A DNA stretch of 27,104 nt from an uncultured Christensenella sp. (GTDB lineage Bacteria; Bacillota; Clostridia; Christensenellales; UBA1242). The DNA is taken from the NCBI GenBank assembly GCA_910584815.1, contig CAJUBT010000019.1:1-27104 (forward strand), in the 5' to 3' direction. Both the position numbers and the translations under genes were made by a program. The notes beneath the pieces were generated by a model. That model did not search any database, was not told the DNA's origin, and worked only from the letters and a program-made list of their open reading frames with translations. Within the stretch, counting starts at the first letter, position 1; each line of letters opens with the position of its first letter. This document shows, one piece after another, positions 16,236 to 24,916 of this stretch.

Positions 16236-17084
16236 TTATTTTTTGTTTTGTATTATTTTACAATTAGGCTTAAACTTACTATCTTCTGTAACAATAACTT
16301 CTCCAATTATATCACAAACTATTCTACCCGAAGTTACATTTTTTACGCTATCTATTCTGCCCCTAATTGTTGCATCTACATTAGAATATTCAAAACTTAA
16401 ATCGGTTTCAAGCATTTCACAATCAACCAACTTTAAACCTTTGCAATAACAAAGGGGTTGTGTGCCAATAATTTTACAATTAATTAAGGTTAAATTTTCG
16501 CTATACCAAGCAAGATATTCTCCCTTTATTGTGCTATTTTTTACAGTAACATTTTTGGTGTGCCAAAAGGCATCTTTAGTGTCAAGAATGCTATTTTCTA
16601 TTACCATATTTTCAACATATTGAAAAGAATATTTACCTCTAAAAGTAACATTATTAAGTTTTATATCCTTAGCAAGTAAAAACAAATATTCGCTTTCAAC
16701 ATTACAATTATTTAGTTTTATATTTTTACTTTTCCATCCAAATTCTGGCGAAACAATTTTAGTGTTTAAAATTTCTATGTCACAACATTCTCTTAAGGCT
16801 TTAATGCCCAACATATTGCTATCTTTTATTTTTAAATTATTGGTATACCATAAACTAGCTCTGCATTTATCGGTCATAGTAACTTTGTTTAAAATAACAT
16901 TCTCATCGTGCCAAAGTGGATATCTTAAATTCATATAACAATTTTCTAGTTCAATATTTTTTGCTTCTTTTAATGCACTTTCTCCATCTTCATCTCCTGT
17001 AAAAGTACAATTTATTAAATGAACCCCATCAACGCTATATAAATCTCTCTCGTATGGGAAATTTTTATTTTCTATTACTTTCAT
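16236..17084 (-). CDS. DUF3737 family right-handed beta-helix protein
   Basis: From the ATG at 17082-17084 the protein is 282 residues built of short repeats of about 18-20 residues such as NIELENCYM, NVILNKVTM, NLKIKDSNM, NIKLNNCNV, NVTVKNSTI and NLTLINCKI, the ladder of a parallel beta helix. The order, with FPYERDLYSVDGVHLINCTFTGDEDGESALKE at the start and RYPLWHDE and SLWYTNN in the body, matches DUF3737. Function is unknown. No signal peptide, so cytosolic. A longer frame reaches 17120, but AGGAG at 17092-17096 is seven bases before the inner ATG and the -10 box overlaps the longer start, so the shorter form is right. Single-gene unit with its own promoter and terminators on both sides. 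Confidence 0.85.
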   Translation of the reverse strand: MKVIENKNFPYERDLYSVDGVHLINCTFTGDEDGESALKEAKNIELENCYMNLRYPLWHDENVILNKVTMTDKCRASLWYTNNLKIKDSNMLGIKALRECCDIEILNTKIVSPEFGWKSKNIKLNNCNVESEYLFLLAKDIKLNNVTFRGKYSFQYVENMVIENSILDTKDAFWHTKNVTVKNSTIKGEYLAWYSENLTLINCKIIGTQPLCYCKGLKLVDCEMLETDLSFEYSNVDATIRGRIDSVKNVTSGRIVCDIIGEVIVTEDSKFKPNCKIIQNKK

Positions 17085-17118
17085 ATTTTTTCTCCTGTAA
17101 AAATATTTAGCAAGTGAC

Positions 17119-17147
17119 ATTATAACACTGGTAAGTTTTTTTGTAAA
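17119..17147 (-). promoter_or_regulatory. Promoter of the DUF3737 gene
   Basis: On the minus strand TTTACA (17142-17147), a 17-base spacer and perfect TATAAT (17119-17124) with TG one base before it. Transcription would start near 17112, excluding the longer start at 17120. Confidence 0.75.
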
Positions 17148-17183
17148 TTAAATAATTTTTATTAAATTTAAATTAGTTTAATT

Positions 17184-17217
17184 AAAAAAATTGATAAATA
17201 AATTTATCAATTTTTTT
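17184..17217 (-). terminator. Terminator of pgi
   Basis: A perfect 15-bp stem (17184-17198 with 17203-17217), core ATTGATAAA/TTTATCAAT, four-base loop, A-run on the left and T-run on the right. It begins 26 bases past the pgi stop and separates pgi from the DUF3737 promoter. Confidence 0.85.
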
Positions 17218-17243
17218 AAACCTTTATTAAATTAACTAATTCT

Positions 17244-18596
17244 TTAAATTTCATATTTTTCTTTATTCTCTAACATTTTTGTTAATGTGTCGTTTTCTTT
17301 TTCAAAGCCTGCAACTCCAATAATTGCTTTTGTATACTTTTTTTGAAGTTCTACCCCATTTTGATTATAAGTGTTAACTTGCATATACTCACCTATTAGT
17401 GCAGTTGTAAGTTCAAAATAATATAACAATGCACCAATATTTTCTTCTGTTAAACTTGGCACATTAATTTCAAAACTTGGGTGCCCCGCTTGCTTTAATG
17501 CCAAACTGCTTGCATTTTGTTCAGCTTTAAAAAGTGATGTTAATGTTTTTGGCAGTAAAGCATCAAGTTCAGCATTTTTAAATTTTGGAATTTTTACATC
17601 TTCGTTATGTTTAACTAAATTTATAAAAAAGAATAATCTATCGTGGCTACCTTCCTGATACATTTGCAAGTTGCTATGCTGATAGGTTACTCCTACAGCC
17701 TTTGTTGGAGTAAAAAACAATTCATTAGGTTTGCCATTTAATAAATCTTTTTTACCTAAACTTTCACTTAACAATTGAATATAAAAATCTGCCATACTAT
17801 TAAGCCTTTCACTGTAAGGTAAAATAACAAATTCTTTTTTCCCTTGTAAAAAGTAATTATACATAATAGTTGCGGAAACCATACAAATGCTTTTGTTAGA
17901 TGGTTCTTGTTTATAATTTTCAAGCACTGCTTTTGCACCATTCAAAACTTTTTTAAGTTCAAGCCCCATAACAGCCATAGGCAACAATCCAACAGGACTT
18001 AAAACACTATATCTTCCCCCAACCTCTTTAGGCACCTCGTAAGTTTTTATTTTGTTTTGTTCACAATATTTCCACAAAACATTGTCGCGTTCTGTTGTAA
18101 CAACAAGGTTTATAAAAAAATCCTTACCTAAAACTGCTTTTAACTTGTTAACAACCACTGCAAACATACTTAAAATTTCCACAGTTTTGCCACTTTTTGT
18201 TACTATGTTAAACATTGTTTTTTTATAGTCTATGTCCGTTAGCAAACTTTCAAACCTTTCAGCATCCACATTGTCTATAATATCAATTTTTATTTTATCT
18301 TCACCATCTTCCTTATAAAGTGCTTGCTTAACAGCGTTTGCACCCAATGCAGAGCCGCCAATTCCAAGCACAACAAAGTTGGAATATATACGCGATATTT
18401 TTTTACCAAATAGTTCTAACTCTTCTATTTCTGCAGCATTTTGATAAGGCAATGTTACCCAATCCATCATAGGTCTGCTTTTGTTTATAATAACTTTTTT
18501 AAAAACTTTTTCCTTCTTTGAGTTAAGCGAATTTAAACTTAACCCCTTTTTTAAATGTTTATCTTTTAAAGAATGAAAATAATTTAGTTTAATCAT
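17244..18596 (-). CDS. pgi: Glucose-6-phosphate isomerase
   Basis: The 450-residue protein is the short form of glucose-6-phosphate isomerase used by Bacillus-type bacteria. Visible motifs are VLGIGGSALGANAVKQAL (sugar phosphate loop), TKSGKTVEILSMFAVV (SIS phosphate-binding loop), EVGGRYSVLSPVGLLPMA, where Glu and Arg take part in ring opening and isomerisation, YQEGSHDRLFFF and QAGHPSFEI. It interconverts glucose 6-phosphate and fructose 6-phosphate in the cytosol. AAGGG is about 11 bases before the ATG. It has its own terminator and no cotranscribed neighbour. Confidence 0.95.
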   Translation of the reverse strand: MIKLNYFHSLKDKHLKKGLSLNSLNSKKEKVFKKVIINKSRPMMDWVTLPYQNAAEIEELELFGKKISRIYSNFVVLGIGGSALGANAVKQALYKEDGEDKIKIDIIDNVDAERFESLLTDIDYKKTMFNIVTKSGKTVEILSMFAVVVNKLKAVLGKDFFINLVVTTERDNVLWKYCEQNKIKTYEVPKEVGGRYSVLSPVGLLPMAVMGLELKKVLNGAKAVLENYKQEPSNKSICMVSATIMYNYFLQGKKEFVILPYSERLNSMADFYIQLLSESLGKKDLLNGKPNELFFTPTKAVGVTYQHSNLQMYQEGSHDRLFFFINLVKHNEDVKIPKFKNAELDALLPKTLTSLFKAEQNASSLALKQAGHPSFEINVPSLTEENIGALLYYFELTTALIGEYMQVNTYNQNGVELQKKYTKAIIGVAGFEKENDTLTKMLENKEKYEI

Positions 18597-18814
18597 TTTA
18601 AATTTTGCCCTTTATTTATTATTCACATAATTATCTTATGTATTATTAACATTTATTGTTTTAACTTTTTGCTAACCTTAAAATTTACACACAAAACACC
18701 ATAATGTTTTATTATAAAACACTTATTTTAAATTTACATATTTAATGTTTAATAAATTGTTGTTACATAAATTTAAATATTTAATGGTTAATTATTAAAA
18801 AACAATAAAAATAC

Positions 18815-20263
18815 TTAAAATTTATTTTTTAAAAATCTTGCAAGTTGAACCCCAGCCGAACTTGACATAATTAACCCAGTTGTTTGTCCAGGTCCATCTC
18901 CTACAGCATAAAGATTTTTAATACTTGTTTGAAATTCTTTGTCTAAAATAATTTCGTTACTATAAAACTTTATTTCTGGTCCATACAATAAATTCTCTGG
19001 GTTGCCAAAACCTTCAACAACTTTATCAACACTTCTAATAAATTGCAAGATATCTGTCATTGTTCTATAACCAAGCGCAAAGGTTACATCTCCTGCAACT
19101 GCACTTGTTAATGTTGGTTTAACTTTATTAGTTTTTAATTCGCTTTCCCAAGTTCTTTTTCCTCTATAAATATCACCCAATCTTTGAACAATAATGTTAC
19201 CATTGCCAAGTTGGTTTAAATTTTCTGCAACATTTATGCCATACTGAATAGGCTTATCAAATGGATGAGTAAATTTATGAGAGACAAGTATTGCAAGGTT
19301 AGTGTTAGTAGATTTTTTATCTTTATAACTATGGCCATTAACCAAAGTTAAGTTATTATCGTAAACTTCTGTTGCAACAAAACCACTCGGATTTTGGCAG
19401 AATGCACGCACTTTATCGCAAAATGGGTTTGGATGACCAATAAATTTTGCTTCATAAAAATATTTATTAACATCTTTCATAACTTCATCGCTAAGTTCAT
19501 ATCTCACTCCGATATCAACTGCTCCAGAAGTATTTTCTATGTTATATTTTCTACACATATTAGAAAGCCAATCTGCCCCTTTTCTGCCAACAGCAAGGCA
19601 AACATTATCAGCATACAAAGTTTCGGTTTTAGTTTTATCTAGTGCAGAAACAATTTTAACACCTTTCACTGTGTTATTTTCAATTACAAGGTCATCAACA
19701 ATAGTATCAAACATCATTTGAACATTATTTTCTTCTAAATATTTTTGAATTTTACCATAAAGTAGATGTGCCTTCTCTGTGCCTAAATGTCTTATTGGGA
19801 AATAAATTAAATCTAAGTTTTCTTTTTGTGCTTTCTTTTGATATGCTTCAATTTCTTCCATATACTTAAGCCCTGTAAGTTCTGTTTCGCCACCAAATTT
19901 TAGATAAATATCATCGGTATATTTAAATAAACTTTTAATTTCATCAACACTTAGTGCGTTTGTAAAAGAAGGGCCATCATTGCCACCAAGATATAAATTA
20001 TCTTTTATTCCAGTTGCCATATGGTAGGAATTTACTTTTCCATCACTAAAAGCACCAGCACCAGAAAAGCCACAAGTAATATTGCAAAAAGGTTTACATT
20101 TAGCACATTTGCCTAATTTTTCAATAGGACAAAAGCGTTTTTCAATGCTTCTTCCTTGTTCTATTAACAAAATATTTTTGTGTTTGTTCTCCTGAATTAA
20201 TTCATATGCACAAAACACACCACTAGGGCCTGCACCCACAATAATTAAATCATATTTTTCCAT
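18815..20263 (-). CDS. Uncharacterised FAD-dependent dehydrogenase, COG2509 type
   Basis: The 482-residue flavoprotein has an N-terminal FAD Rossmann fold (DLIIVGAGPSG, 5-15), a cysteine cluster at 45, 53, 56, 60 and 64 (GKCAKCKPFCNITCG), then GFSGAGAFSDGKVN (65-78). DNVCLAVGRKGADWL is mid-protein, and the C-terminal FAD loop is NLYAVGDGPGQTTGLIMSSSAGVQLAR. This order matches COG2509, common in anaerobic Clostridia, whose substrate is unknown. The cysteine spacing could hold an iron-sulfur cluster or zinc, which is inference. AAGGGAA stands about eight bases before the ATG. It lies behind the ddh terminator, so it is a separate unit. No clear hairpin follows its stop. Confidence 0.85.
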   Translation of the reverse strand: MEKYDLIIVGAGPSGVFCAYELIQENKHKNILLIEQGRSIEKRFCPIEKLGKCAKCKPFCNITCGFSGAGAFSDGKVNSYHMATGIKDNLYLGGNDGPSFTNALSVDEIKSLFKYTDDIYLKFGGETELTGLKYMEEIEAYQKKAQKENLDLIYFPIRHLGTEKAHLLYGKIQKYLEENNVQMMFDTIVDDLVIENNTVKGVKIVSALDKTKTETLYADNVCLAVGRKGADWLSNMCRKYNIENTSGAVDIGVRYELSDEVMKDVNKYFYEAKFIGHPNPFCDKVRAFCQNPSGFVATEVYDNNLTLVNGHSYKDKKSTNTNLAILVSHKFTHPFDKPIQYGINVAENLNQLGNGNIIVQRLGDIYRGKRTWESELKTNKVKPTLTSAVAGDVTFALGYRTMTDILQFIRSVDKVVEGFGNPENLLYGPEIKFYSNEIILDKEFQTSIKNLYAVGDGPGQTTGLIMSSSAGVQLARFLKNKF

Positions 20264-20403
20264 TTTTACTTTCCCTTAATTAATATTATCATATTTTAAT
20301 TTTTAAAAGAAATAAATTCTTACTTTTTTTAAAAATATATTTTCATTTAACAAATTTTATTATTCTTTTATAAAATTAATTAAATTATAACTTACTTTAT
20401 GGC

Positions 20404-20438
20404 ATAAAAAAAGCCATAGCAAAAAATCTACTATGGCT
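20404..20438 (-). terminator. Terminator of ddh
   Basis: AGCCATAG (20412-20419) pairs with CTATGGCT (20431-20438) around an 11-base loop. Reading the minus strand, the stem is followed directly by a run of Ts (complement of 20405-20411). It begins seven bases past the ddh stop. Confidence 0.85.
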
Positions 20439-20444
20439 AATATT

Positions 20445-21458
20445 CTATAACATAGTTTTTAGAAGAGTGCTTCTATCTACAGTTGTTAAATAAGAAAGAG
20501 GTAAATCAAAAACAGAGTATGCCCCATATTTCTTTTCACTACTTAACTTTTTAACAGCATCACCAAGCATTACCATAATTTCAGCAGTAAAGTATGGGTT
20601 ACTTTCAAGGTCTAAATTAAAGCTAACCTTAGTTGCAAACTTATCGGAACATTTAAAGTTTTTAACCACATAGCCTTTATGATACATTTTTTCTTGCATT
20701 TTTCTAAGTTTATCTTCTGTAATAAATTTTACGGTTGTTTTATAGCCTAAGAAGTAGTTTGGCATATTAATTATTTGTTCTTTAATAGCATTAGCATCTG
20801 CACCTTCTTCTAAAACAACATAACATTCTCTAAAATGTTTTTCTGTTGATTTTGGAACATAATCGAACTTAGATGCACATTTTTTAACAACAGATGCGTT
20901 TGGAATTGTATATTGAATTGCATTTTTAACGCCTTTAATGCGTCTAAGTGCATCACTATGACCTTGGCTTACACCTGCACCCCAAAAAGCATTTGCTGGA
21001 GTGTGAGTAGGAGCAATACTATTAAAAATAAGCCTCATCATACTCATAAGACCTGGGTCCCAACCACCTGCACTAACTGCAACCTTAAGGCTTTTCTTTG
21101 CCATTTTATCTAGGCTTGTTATGTATTTTTCTAGTTTTGCGTGGGTGTCAAAACTATCAACGGTGTTAAATAACTTAATAGTTTTAGGTCCAATTTTTTC
21201 TATATCGCTATAACTTCCACCGCAAAGGAAAAGTATATCTATTTTTTTTGCATAATTTTCTATATGTTTTGTAAGTTCAAATTCTGTTCCAAATGGACTT
21301 TTTAAGCCAGACCTATTAGAGAAAATTTTAACAAGTTCAAATTCCTCTCTTGCTTGCAAAGCACTTTCAACACCTTTGCCAAGGTTACCATAACCAACAA
21401 TTGCAACTCTTGTAATCTTTGCAACTTTCTTAGATTCTTCTTTTTTAACTTCTTCCAT
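20445..21458 (-). CDS. ddh: meso-Diaminopimelate D-dehydrogenase
   Basis: The 337-residue enzyme has an NADP Rossmann fold (VAIVGYGNLGKGVESAL, 18-34), LFLCGGSYSDIEKIGPKT (77-93), SAGGWDPGLMSMMR (129-142) and WGAGVSQGHSDALRRIKGVKNAIQYT, all hallmarks of meso-DAP dehydrogenase. It makes meso-DAP in one step from tetrahydrodipicolinate, ammonia and NADPH, bypassing the succinylase or acetylase route, for lysine and cross-linking of peptidoglycan. The first about 15 residues form a Lys/Glu-rich extension beyond the usual start; AGGAG eight bases before the ATG supports it. Stop is TAG. Single-gene unit with a terminator; no other lysine gene is next to it. Confidence 0.92.
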   Translation of the reverse strand: MEEVKKEESKKVAKITRVAIVGYGNLGKGVESALQAREEFELVKIFSNRSGLKSPFGTEFELTKHIENYAKKIDILFLCGGSYSDIEKIGPKTIKLFNTVDSFDTHAKLEKYITSLDKMAKKSLKVAVSAGGWDPGLMSMMRLIFNSIAPTHTPANAFWGAGVSQGHSDALRRIKGVKNAIQYTIPNASVVKKCASKFDYVPKSTEKHFRECYVVLEEGADANAIKEQIINMPNYFLGYKTTVKFITEDKLRKMQEKMYHKGYVVKNFKCSDKFATKVSFNLDLESNPYFTAEIMVMLGDAVKKLSSEKKYGAYSVFDLPLSYLTTVDRSTLLKTML

Positions 21459-21571
21459 TTTTTTATCTCCTAATTTACTTATTATATATTACAACAAAAA
21501 AGCAATTTGTGTAAAAGAAATTTTACATTTTTTTCAATTTTTTTTAAATAAAAAATATTTATAGTTTTAAT

Positions 21572-21600
21572 TTGCTAAAATTAATGCTTCAAGTTATAAT
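21572..21600 (+). promoter_or_regulatory. Promoter of the YhhN/ATP-grasp operon
   Basis: TTGCTA (21572-21577), a 17-base spacer and perfect TATAAT (21595-21600), 24 bases before the ATG at 21624. GGAAG at 21609-21613 is the ribosome binding site. Confidence 0.7.
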
Positions 21601-21623
21601 TAAAAAAAGGAAGATTTTATAAA

Positions 21624-22361
21624 ATGGAATTGTGTATTTTTGTTGTTGGACTTTTTGTTTGTGCATTATCTACTGGCGTTTTATTGTTCTTTAAAATGAA
21701 CAAAAATGGTTTTGAAAATGTTGTAGCAAAAATAGTAGCATCTGCTTGTTTTGTTATTTTTGCAGTATTACTTAGTTCACAAAAAACCAATGCGGCTTAT
21801 TATGGTTCCTATGCAATTTCGTTTATTATTATTGGTTTAGTTTGTGGTCTTGTTGGCGACATTCTTTTAGAGTTTAAAGGCTTTTACCCTTTTCACGAAA
21901 AGAAGTTTTTTACCTCTGGTTTTATAACCTTTATTATAGGTCACACCTGCTATTTATTTTCTTTAATTTTGTTTGCAAATAACGAGCTTGACATATTTAA
22001 TTTTAACTTTATTCTACCCTTCGTTTTAATCTTCTTTGGCTCGTTATTAACCACAATTATAAGTTACATAGTGCTGTTAAAGGGCTTTAAATTCAATTTT
22101 AACGGGCAAATGGTTATAACGGGTATTTATTCCTTTGTTCTTACATTCACCGCTATTCTCAGTTTTTATTTATGTTTTATGCTTTCTAGCATAATGTTAT
22201 TTATACTAACAATAGGGTTAATTTTATATGTAATTTCGTACTATTCTTTGCTTAATTTTTATTATTCTCCAAGCACTAAAACTAGCGGATTAATGGCATC
22301 TTACACCATTATTTATTATATGGCACAAATAATTGTTGCAGGTTTTATTTATTTTGTTTAG
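21624..22361 (+). CDS. YhhN/TMEM86-type membrane protein (lysoplasmalogenase-like)
   Basis: The 245-residue protein has seven or eight hydrophobic segments. The block GLVCGLVGDILLEFKGF (about 72-88), followed by a charged loop and FFTSGFITFIIGHTCYLF (about 95-112), is the GD...GxxxFxxxH pattern of the YhhN/TMEM86 family. Eukaryotic TMEM86B and some bacterial members hydrolyse the vinyl ether of lysoplasmalogens; in anaerobes that make plasmalogens such a role is plausible but is family knowledge, not shown here. The stop is TAG and the ATP-grasp gene starts ten bases later, so the two are cotranscribed. Confidence 0.75.
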   Translation: MELCIFVVGLFVCALSTGVLLFFKMNKNGFENVVAKIVASACFVIFAVLLSSQKTNAAYYGSYAISFIIIGLVCGLVGDILLEFKGFYPFHEKKFFTSGFITFIIGHTCYLFSLILFANNELDIFNFNFILPFVLIFFGSLLTTIISYIVLLKGFKFNFNGQMVITGIYSFVLTFTAILSFYLCFMLSSIMLFILTIGLILYVISYYSLLNFYYSPSTKTSGLMASYTIIYYMAQIIVAGFIYFV

Positions 22362-22371
22362 AGGTATAAAA

Positions 22372-23292
22372 ATGAAAAATAGTAACTACTTGTTTGAAAT
22401 TTTATCTAAAATTTCAGAACAAAAAGATTATGAAATTAAAGGTTATTCCAACAACTATATAATAGAAATTTCTAAAAACAAAAAGTCTGTGTTCCTTTAT
22501 GGTAATTGCTTACCTCTTAATAATAATTCATCTCAAAAAATCAGTGCAGATAAAGCCGCCTTATACACTGTTTTAAGCAGTAAAAACATCCCGTGCGTTG
22601 AACACAAAATTATAAAGCACCCATCGTTTGATATGGGTTTTGCATTTAATAAACTTGAAGATATTTTATTAAAAAATCCATCTGGGATAGTAGTTAAAGA
22701 TAATAAGGGAAGTTGTGGAAGAAATGTTTTTTTAGTTAAAAATAAAAAAGACTTAAAACTTTCCATAAACAAAATTTTTTCTAAAAATCAAGATATTGCA
22801 GTTTCACCCTTTATTGAAAATGCCACAGAATATAGGCTAATTATGTTAGACAATAAATTATGCGTAGCTTATAAAAAAGAGAAGCCTTTTGTTGTTGGTG
22901 ATGGCAAAAGCACAGTAAAAAAATTAATTAAAAATAATTATGGAAATTTTAATTTTGAATTGCCAAAAGCCGAATTAAATAAAAAACCAAAATTAAACGA
23001 AAAATTTGTGGTTGGTTGGAAAAATAACTTAGCCTTTAATTCCTCCCCCGAAACAGTTTTAGATTCTATTTTAAAAGCAAAACTTACCAACCTTGCAAAA
23101 AAAGTTACTAAAGCTTTAAATTTAAGGTTCTGTTCTGTAGACATCTTTGAACAAAATGGCACTTTAAAGGTGCTTGAAATTAACTCTATTGTTTCTATGG
23201 AATATTTTTCTAAAAACAGCAATGAAAATTATACTCTAACCAAAAAGATATTTGATATAGCACTTCAAAAATGCTTTGAAAGTTTAAATTAA
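22372..23292 (+). CDS. ATP-grasp ligase, cyanophycin synthetase/glutathione synthetase-like domain
   Basis: The 306-residue protein is essentially one ATP-grasp domain. Visible are SADKAALYTVLSSKNIPCVEH (pre-ATP-grasp helix), GIVVKDNKGSCGRNVFLV with the nucleotide-binding Lys and glycine loop, TEYRLIMLDNKL, FVVGDGKSTVKKLI, which closely resembles the VVGDG(K)xTI segment of CphA and GshF, and FCSVDIFEQNGTLKVLEINS with the metal-binding Asp, Glu and Asn. It should join a carboxylate to an amine via an acyl phosphate; neither partner can be named. It lacks the Mur-ligase half of CphA and the amino-terminal half of GshF. A longer frame starts upstream inside the previous gene, but AGAGG before the ATG at 22372 decides the start. 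Confidence 0.75.
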   Translation: MKNSNYLFEILSKISEQKDYEIKGYSNNYIIEISKNKKSVFLYGNCLPLNNNSSQKISADKAALYTVLSSKNIPCVEHKIIKHPSFDMGFAFNKLEDILLKNPSGIVVKDNKGSCGRNVFLVKNKKDLKLSINKIFSKNQDIAVSPFIENATEYRLIMLDNKLCVAYKKEKPFVVGDGKSTVKKLIKNNYGNFNFELPKAELNKKPKLNEKFVVGWKNNLAFNSSPETVLDSILKAKLTNLAKKVTKALNLRFCSVDIFEQNGTLKVLEINSIVSMEYFSKNSNENYTLTKKIFDIALQKCFESLN

Positions 23293-23392
23293 TTTAAAAT
23301 TATAATAAGCACAATTAACTTATATTTTAAAATAACTTTATTGCAATTTTATATCTGTAAATAAAAGTTATAAAATAAAGGAGAAACTTATA

Positions 23393-23902
23393 ATGAAACT
23401 TATATTCATTCGACACGGTGAGGCAAACTATCAAACCGACAAATTAACACTTCGTGGTAAAATTCAAATTCAATGGGCAAAAAAATATATTTCAAATGAA
23501 ACCCCAACAGCTATTTATTGTTCTCCTAGAACTCGCACATTACAAACTGCCAATATCATAAATAAAAAATATAAAGCACCTCTTCATATTATGCAAGAGA
23601 TTAACGAACGACAATATCTTAACGATAAAGAAAGAGCTTTATATTGGGATGACTATGATAAACATTATCTAGATTACACCTATGAAAACAAGCATTTTGA
23701 AACTTGTAAGGATTTTATTGATAGATGTATTAGTGGGTTTGAAAAAATTGTAAAAGAAACAGGCCGAAACGACACAGTAATAGTGTGTGCCCATAGTTCT
23801 ACACTTTATGCACTCAATGCTTACATTAATGGCATCCCAGAAACTCAAAAAATAGATTGGGTACAATGTAGCAATGGTGCAATTATTAAATATTATTTGT
23901 AA
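23393..23902 (+). CDS. Histidine phosphatase (phosphoglycerate mutase-like) family protein
   Basis: The 169-residue protein has the RHGE motif with catalytic His8 and Arg7, CSPRTRTLQTA (43-53) with further phosphate-binding arginines, NERQ with acid candidate Glu72, and VCAHSSTLYAL with the second His134. The length is that of short branch-2 phosphatases (SixA/CobC/GpmB-like), so I call a phosphatase rather than a glycolytic mutase; the substrate is unknown. AAAGGAG is about eight bases before the ATG. It lies 100 bases after the ATP-grasp gene with no terminator between, so read-through from that operon is possible. Confidence 0.85.
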   Translation: MKLIFIRHGEANYQTDKLTLRGKIQIQWAKKYISNETPTAIYCSPRTRTLQTANIINKKYKAPLHIMQEINERQYLNDKERALYWDDYDKHYLDYTYENKHFETCKDFIDRCISGFEKIVKETGRNDTVIVCAHSSTLYALNAYINGIPETQKIDWVQCSNGAIIKYYL

Positions 23903-24230
23903 ACACCAACCAATGAAACCATCCCCCTTTATAAAACACTGTAAAAAATACATTTTATTCTTTAAAATTTAATATAAAAATTAATTATATATAAAGTAGT
24001 TACAAAGTTAATTTGTAAACTTTTATCAATTAGCTACTATGTATTTTTAAAAATCACAAAATATTTTCATAATCTTATATGAATAAAAAAATTGTAACCG
24101 ATGAGTTACAATTTTTTTTATTTATTTAAAATAATGACTTAAATTATAAATATGTTTGCTAATTAAATAAAATTAATTTATTTAAATATTTACCTTATTA
24201 TTTTAAACACTTTTTTAATAAATTTTATAT
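23903..24230. other. 328-base convergent intergenic region
   Basis: It holds a strong terminator (24085-24118, listed separately) and a 7-bp inverted repeat TTACAAA/TTTGTAA (24000-24006 with 24012-24018), with GTAG and CTAC farther out (23996-23999, 24033-24036). I see no gene or RNA. Confidence 0.5.
24085..24118. terminator. Bidirectional intrinsic terminator
   Basis: A perfect 14-bp stem (24085-24098 with 24105-24118), core ATTGTAAC/GTTACAAT, six-base loop, A-run in and T-run out. It stands between the converging histidine phosphatase and thioesterase genes. Confidence 0.85.
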
Positions 24231-24725
24231 TTAAAAATCAATTTCGGTTATATTATCTTCAACCATAATAGAAAGGTCATTTTGTAAATCACTATCAGTT
24301 GCAATTTGAGTGTTAGGAATAATAATATATGTGGCTTCGCTTTCTGCTAACACACAGTTATTTTCATCTAAAATTTCCCCTTTTGCTGTAAACACCTTTC
24401 CACGTCTCGAAGTTATAATTCCCCTCCCCTTTAATGGTTTATTGTAAGGCACTGGTTTTTTAAACCTAACATTTAAGTTGCCAGTTACCCCCACTAATTC
24501 TGGATTAGTTACCCACAATGCTCTGCCAGCAAGTTCATCTAGCAAAGCAGAAATCATTCCACCGTGAACTCTATCAGGGTAACTTTGATGATTAAATTTA
24601 AAGGTAAACAAACTACCAACAGAACCATCTTCCAAATTATAAAAATTTGCTTTTAGCCCATTTTCATTATCAACCCCACAAATTAAACAATCTCTACTAT
24701 TAGTTTGTTTTGAAATTACTTTCAT
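24231..24725 (-). CDS. PaaI-type hotdog thioesterase
   Basis: The 164-residue protein is a single hotdog (4HBT) domain. RVHGGMISALLDELAGRA (52-69) has the HGG turn (54-56) and the acidic pair Asp63-Glu64 of the catalytic helix, VTGNLNVRFKKPVPY gives the following strand, and AESEATYIIIP ends the fold. The N-terminal CLICGVDNENGL stretch (about 13-24) is common in PaaI-like members. It should hydrolyse an acyl-CoA; the acyl group is not readable. AGGAG is about eight bases before the ATG. Any cotranscription with the upstream MazG-like gene would cross a 191-base gap. Confidence 0.85.
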   Translation of the reverse strand: MKVISKQTNSRDCLICGVDNENGLKANFYNLEDGSVGSLFTFKFNHQSYPDRVHGGMISALLDELAGRALWVTNPELVGVTGNLNVRFKKPVPYNKPLKGRGIITSRRGKVFTAKGEILDENNCVLAESEATYIIIPNTQIATDSDLQNDLSIMVEDNITEIDF

Positions 24726-24750
24726 ACTATTATCTCCTATTTTTAAACAT

Positions 24751-24780
24751 AAAAAAGTTGAGCTTTTTAAAAAAGCTTTT
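24751..24780. terminator. Possible weak terminator upstream of the thioesterase gene
   Basis: AGCTTTTT (24761-24768) and AAAAAGCT (24770-24777) form an AT-rich inverted repeat, and the minus strand continues to a T-run (complement of 24751-24756). It could end the MazG-like transcript about 140 bases after its stop. The stem is weak and the loop almost absent. Confidence 0.3.
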
Positions 24781-24916
24781 TAATGTAAACACAGTAATAC
24801 TTTTTTACAATTAAATGCAAAATTTAGATTTATATTTTTCTTTTAAACTATATAATTAATTTAATTTTACACTAATTTTGTTAATATACAATTTATTAAT
24901 AACCAATTTATATAAG

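Noticed and set aside
23996..24036. TTACAAA/TTTGTAA inverted repeat as an RNA gene or operator
   Set aside because: Seven AT-rich base pairs in AT-rich DNA, between converging genes, with no promoter or conservation evidence.
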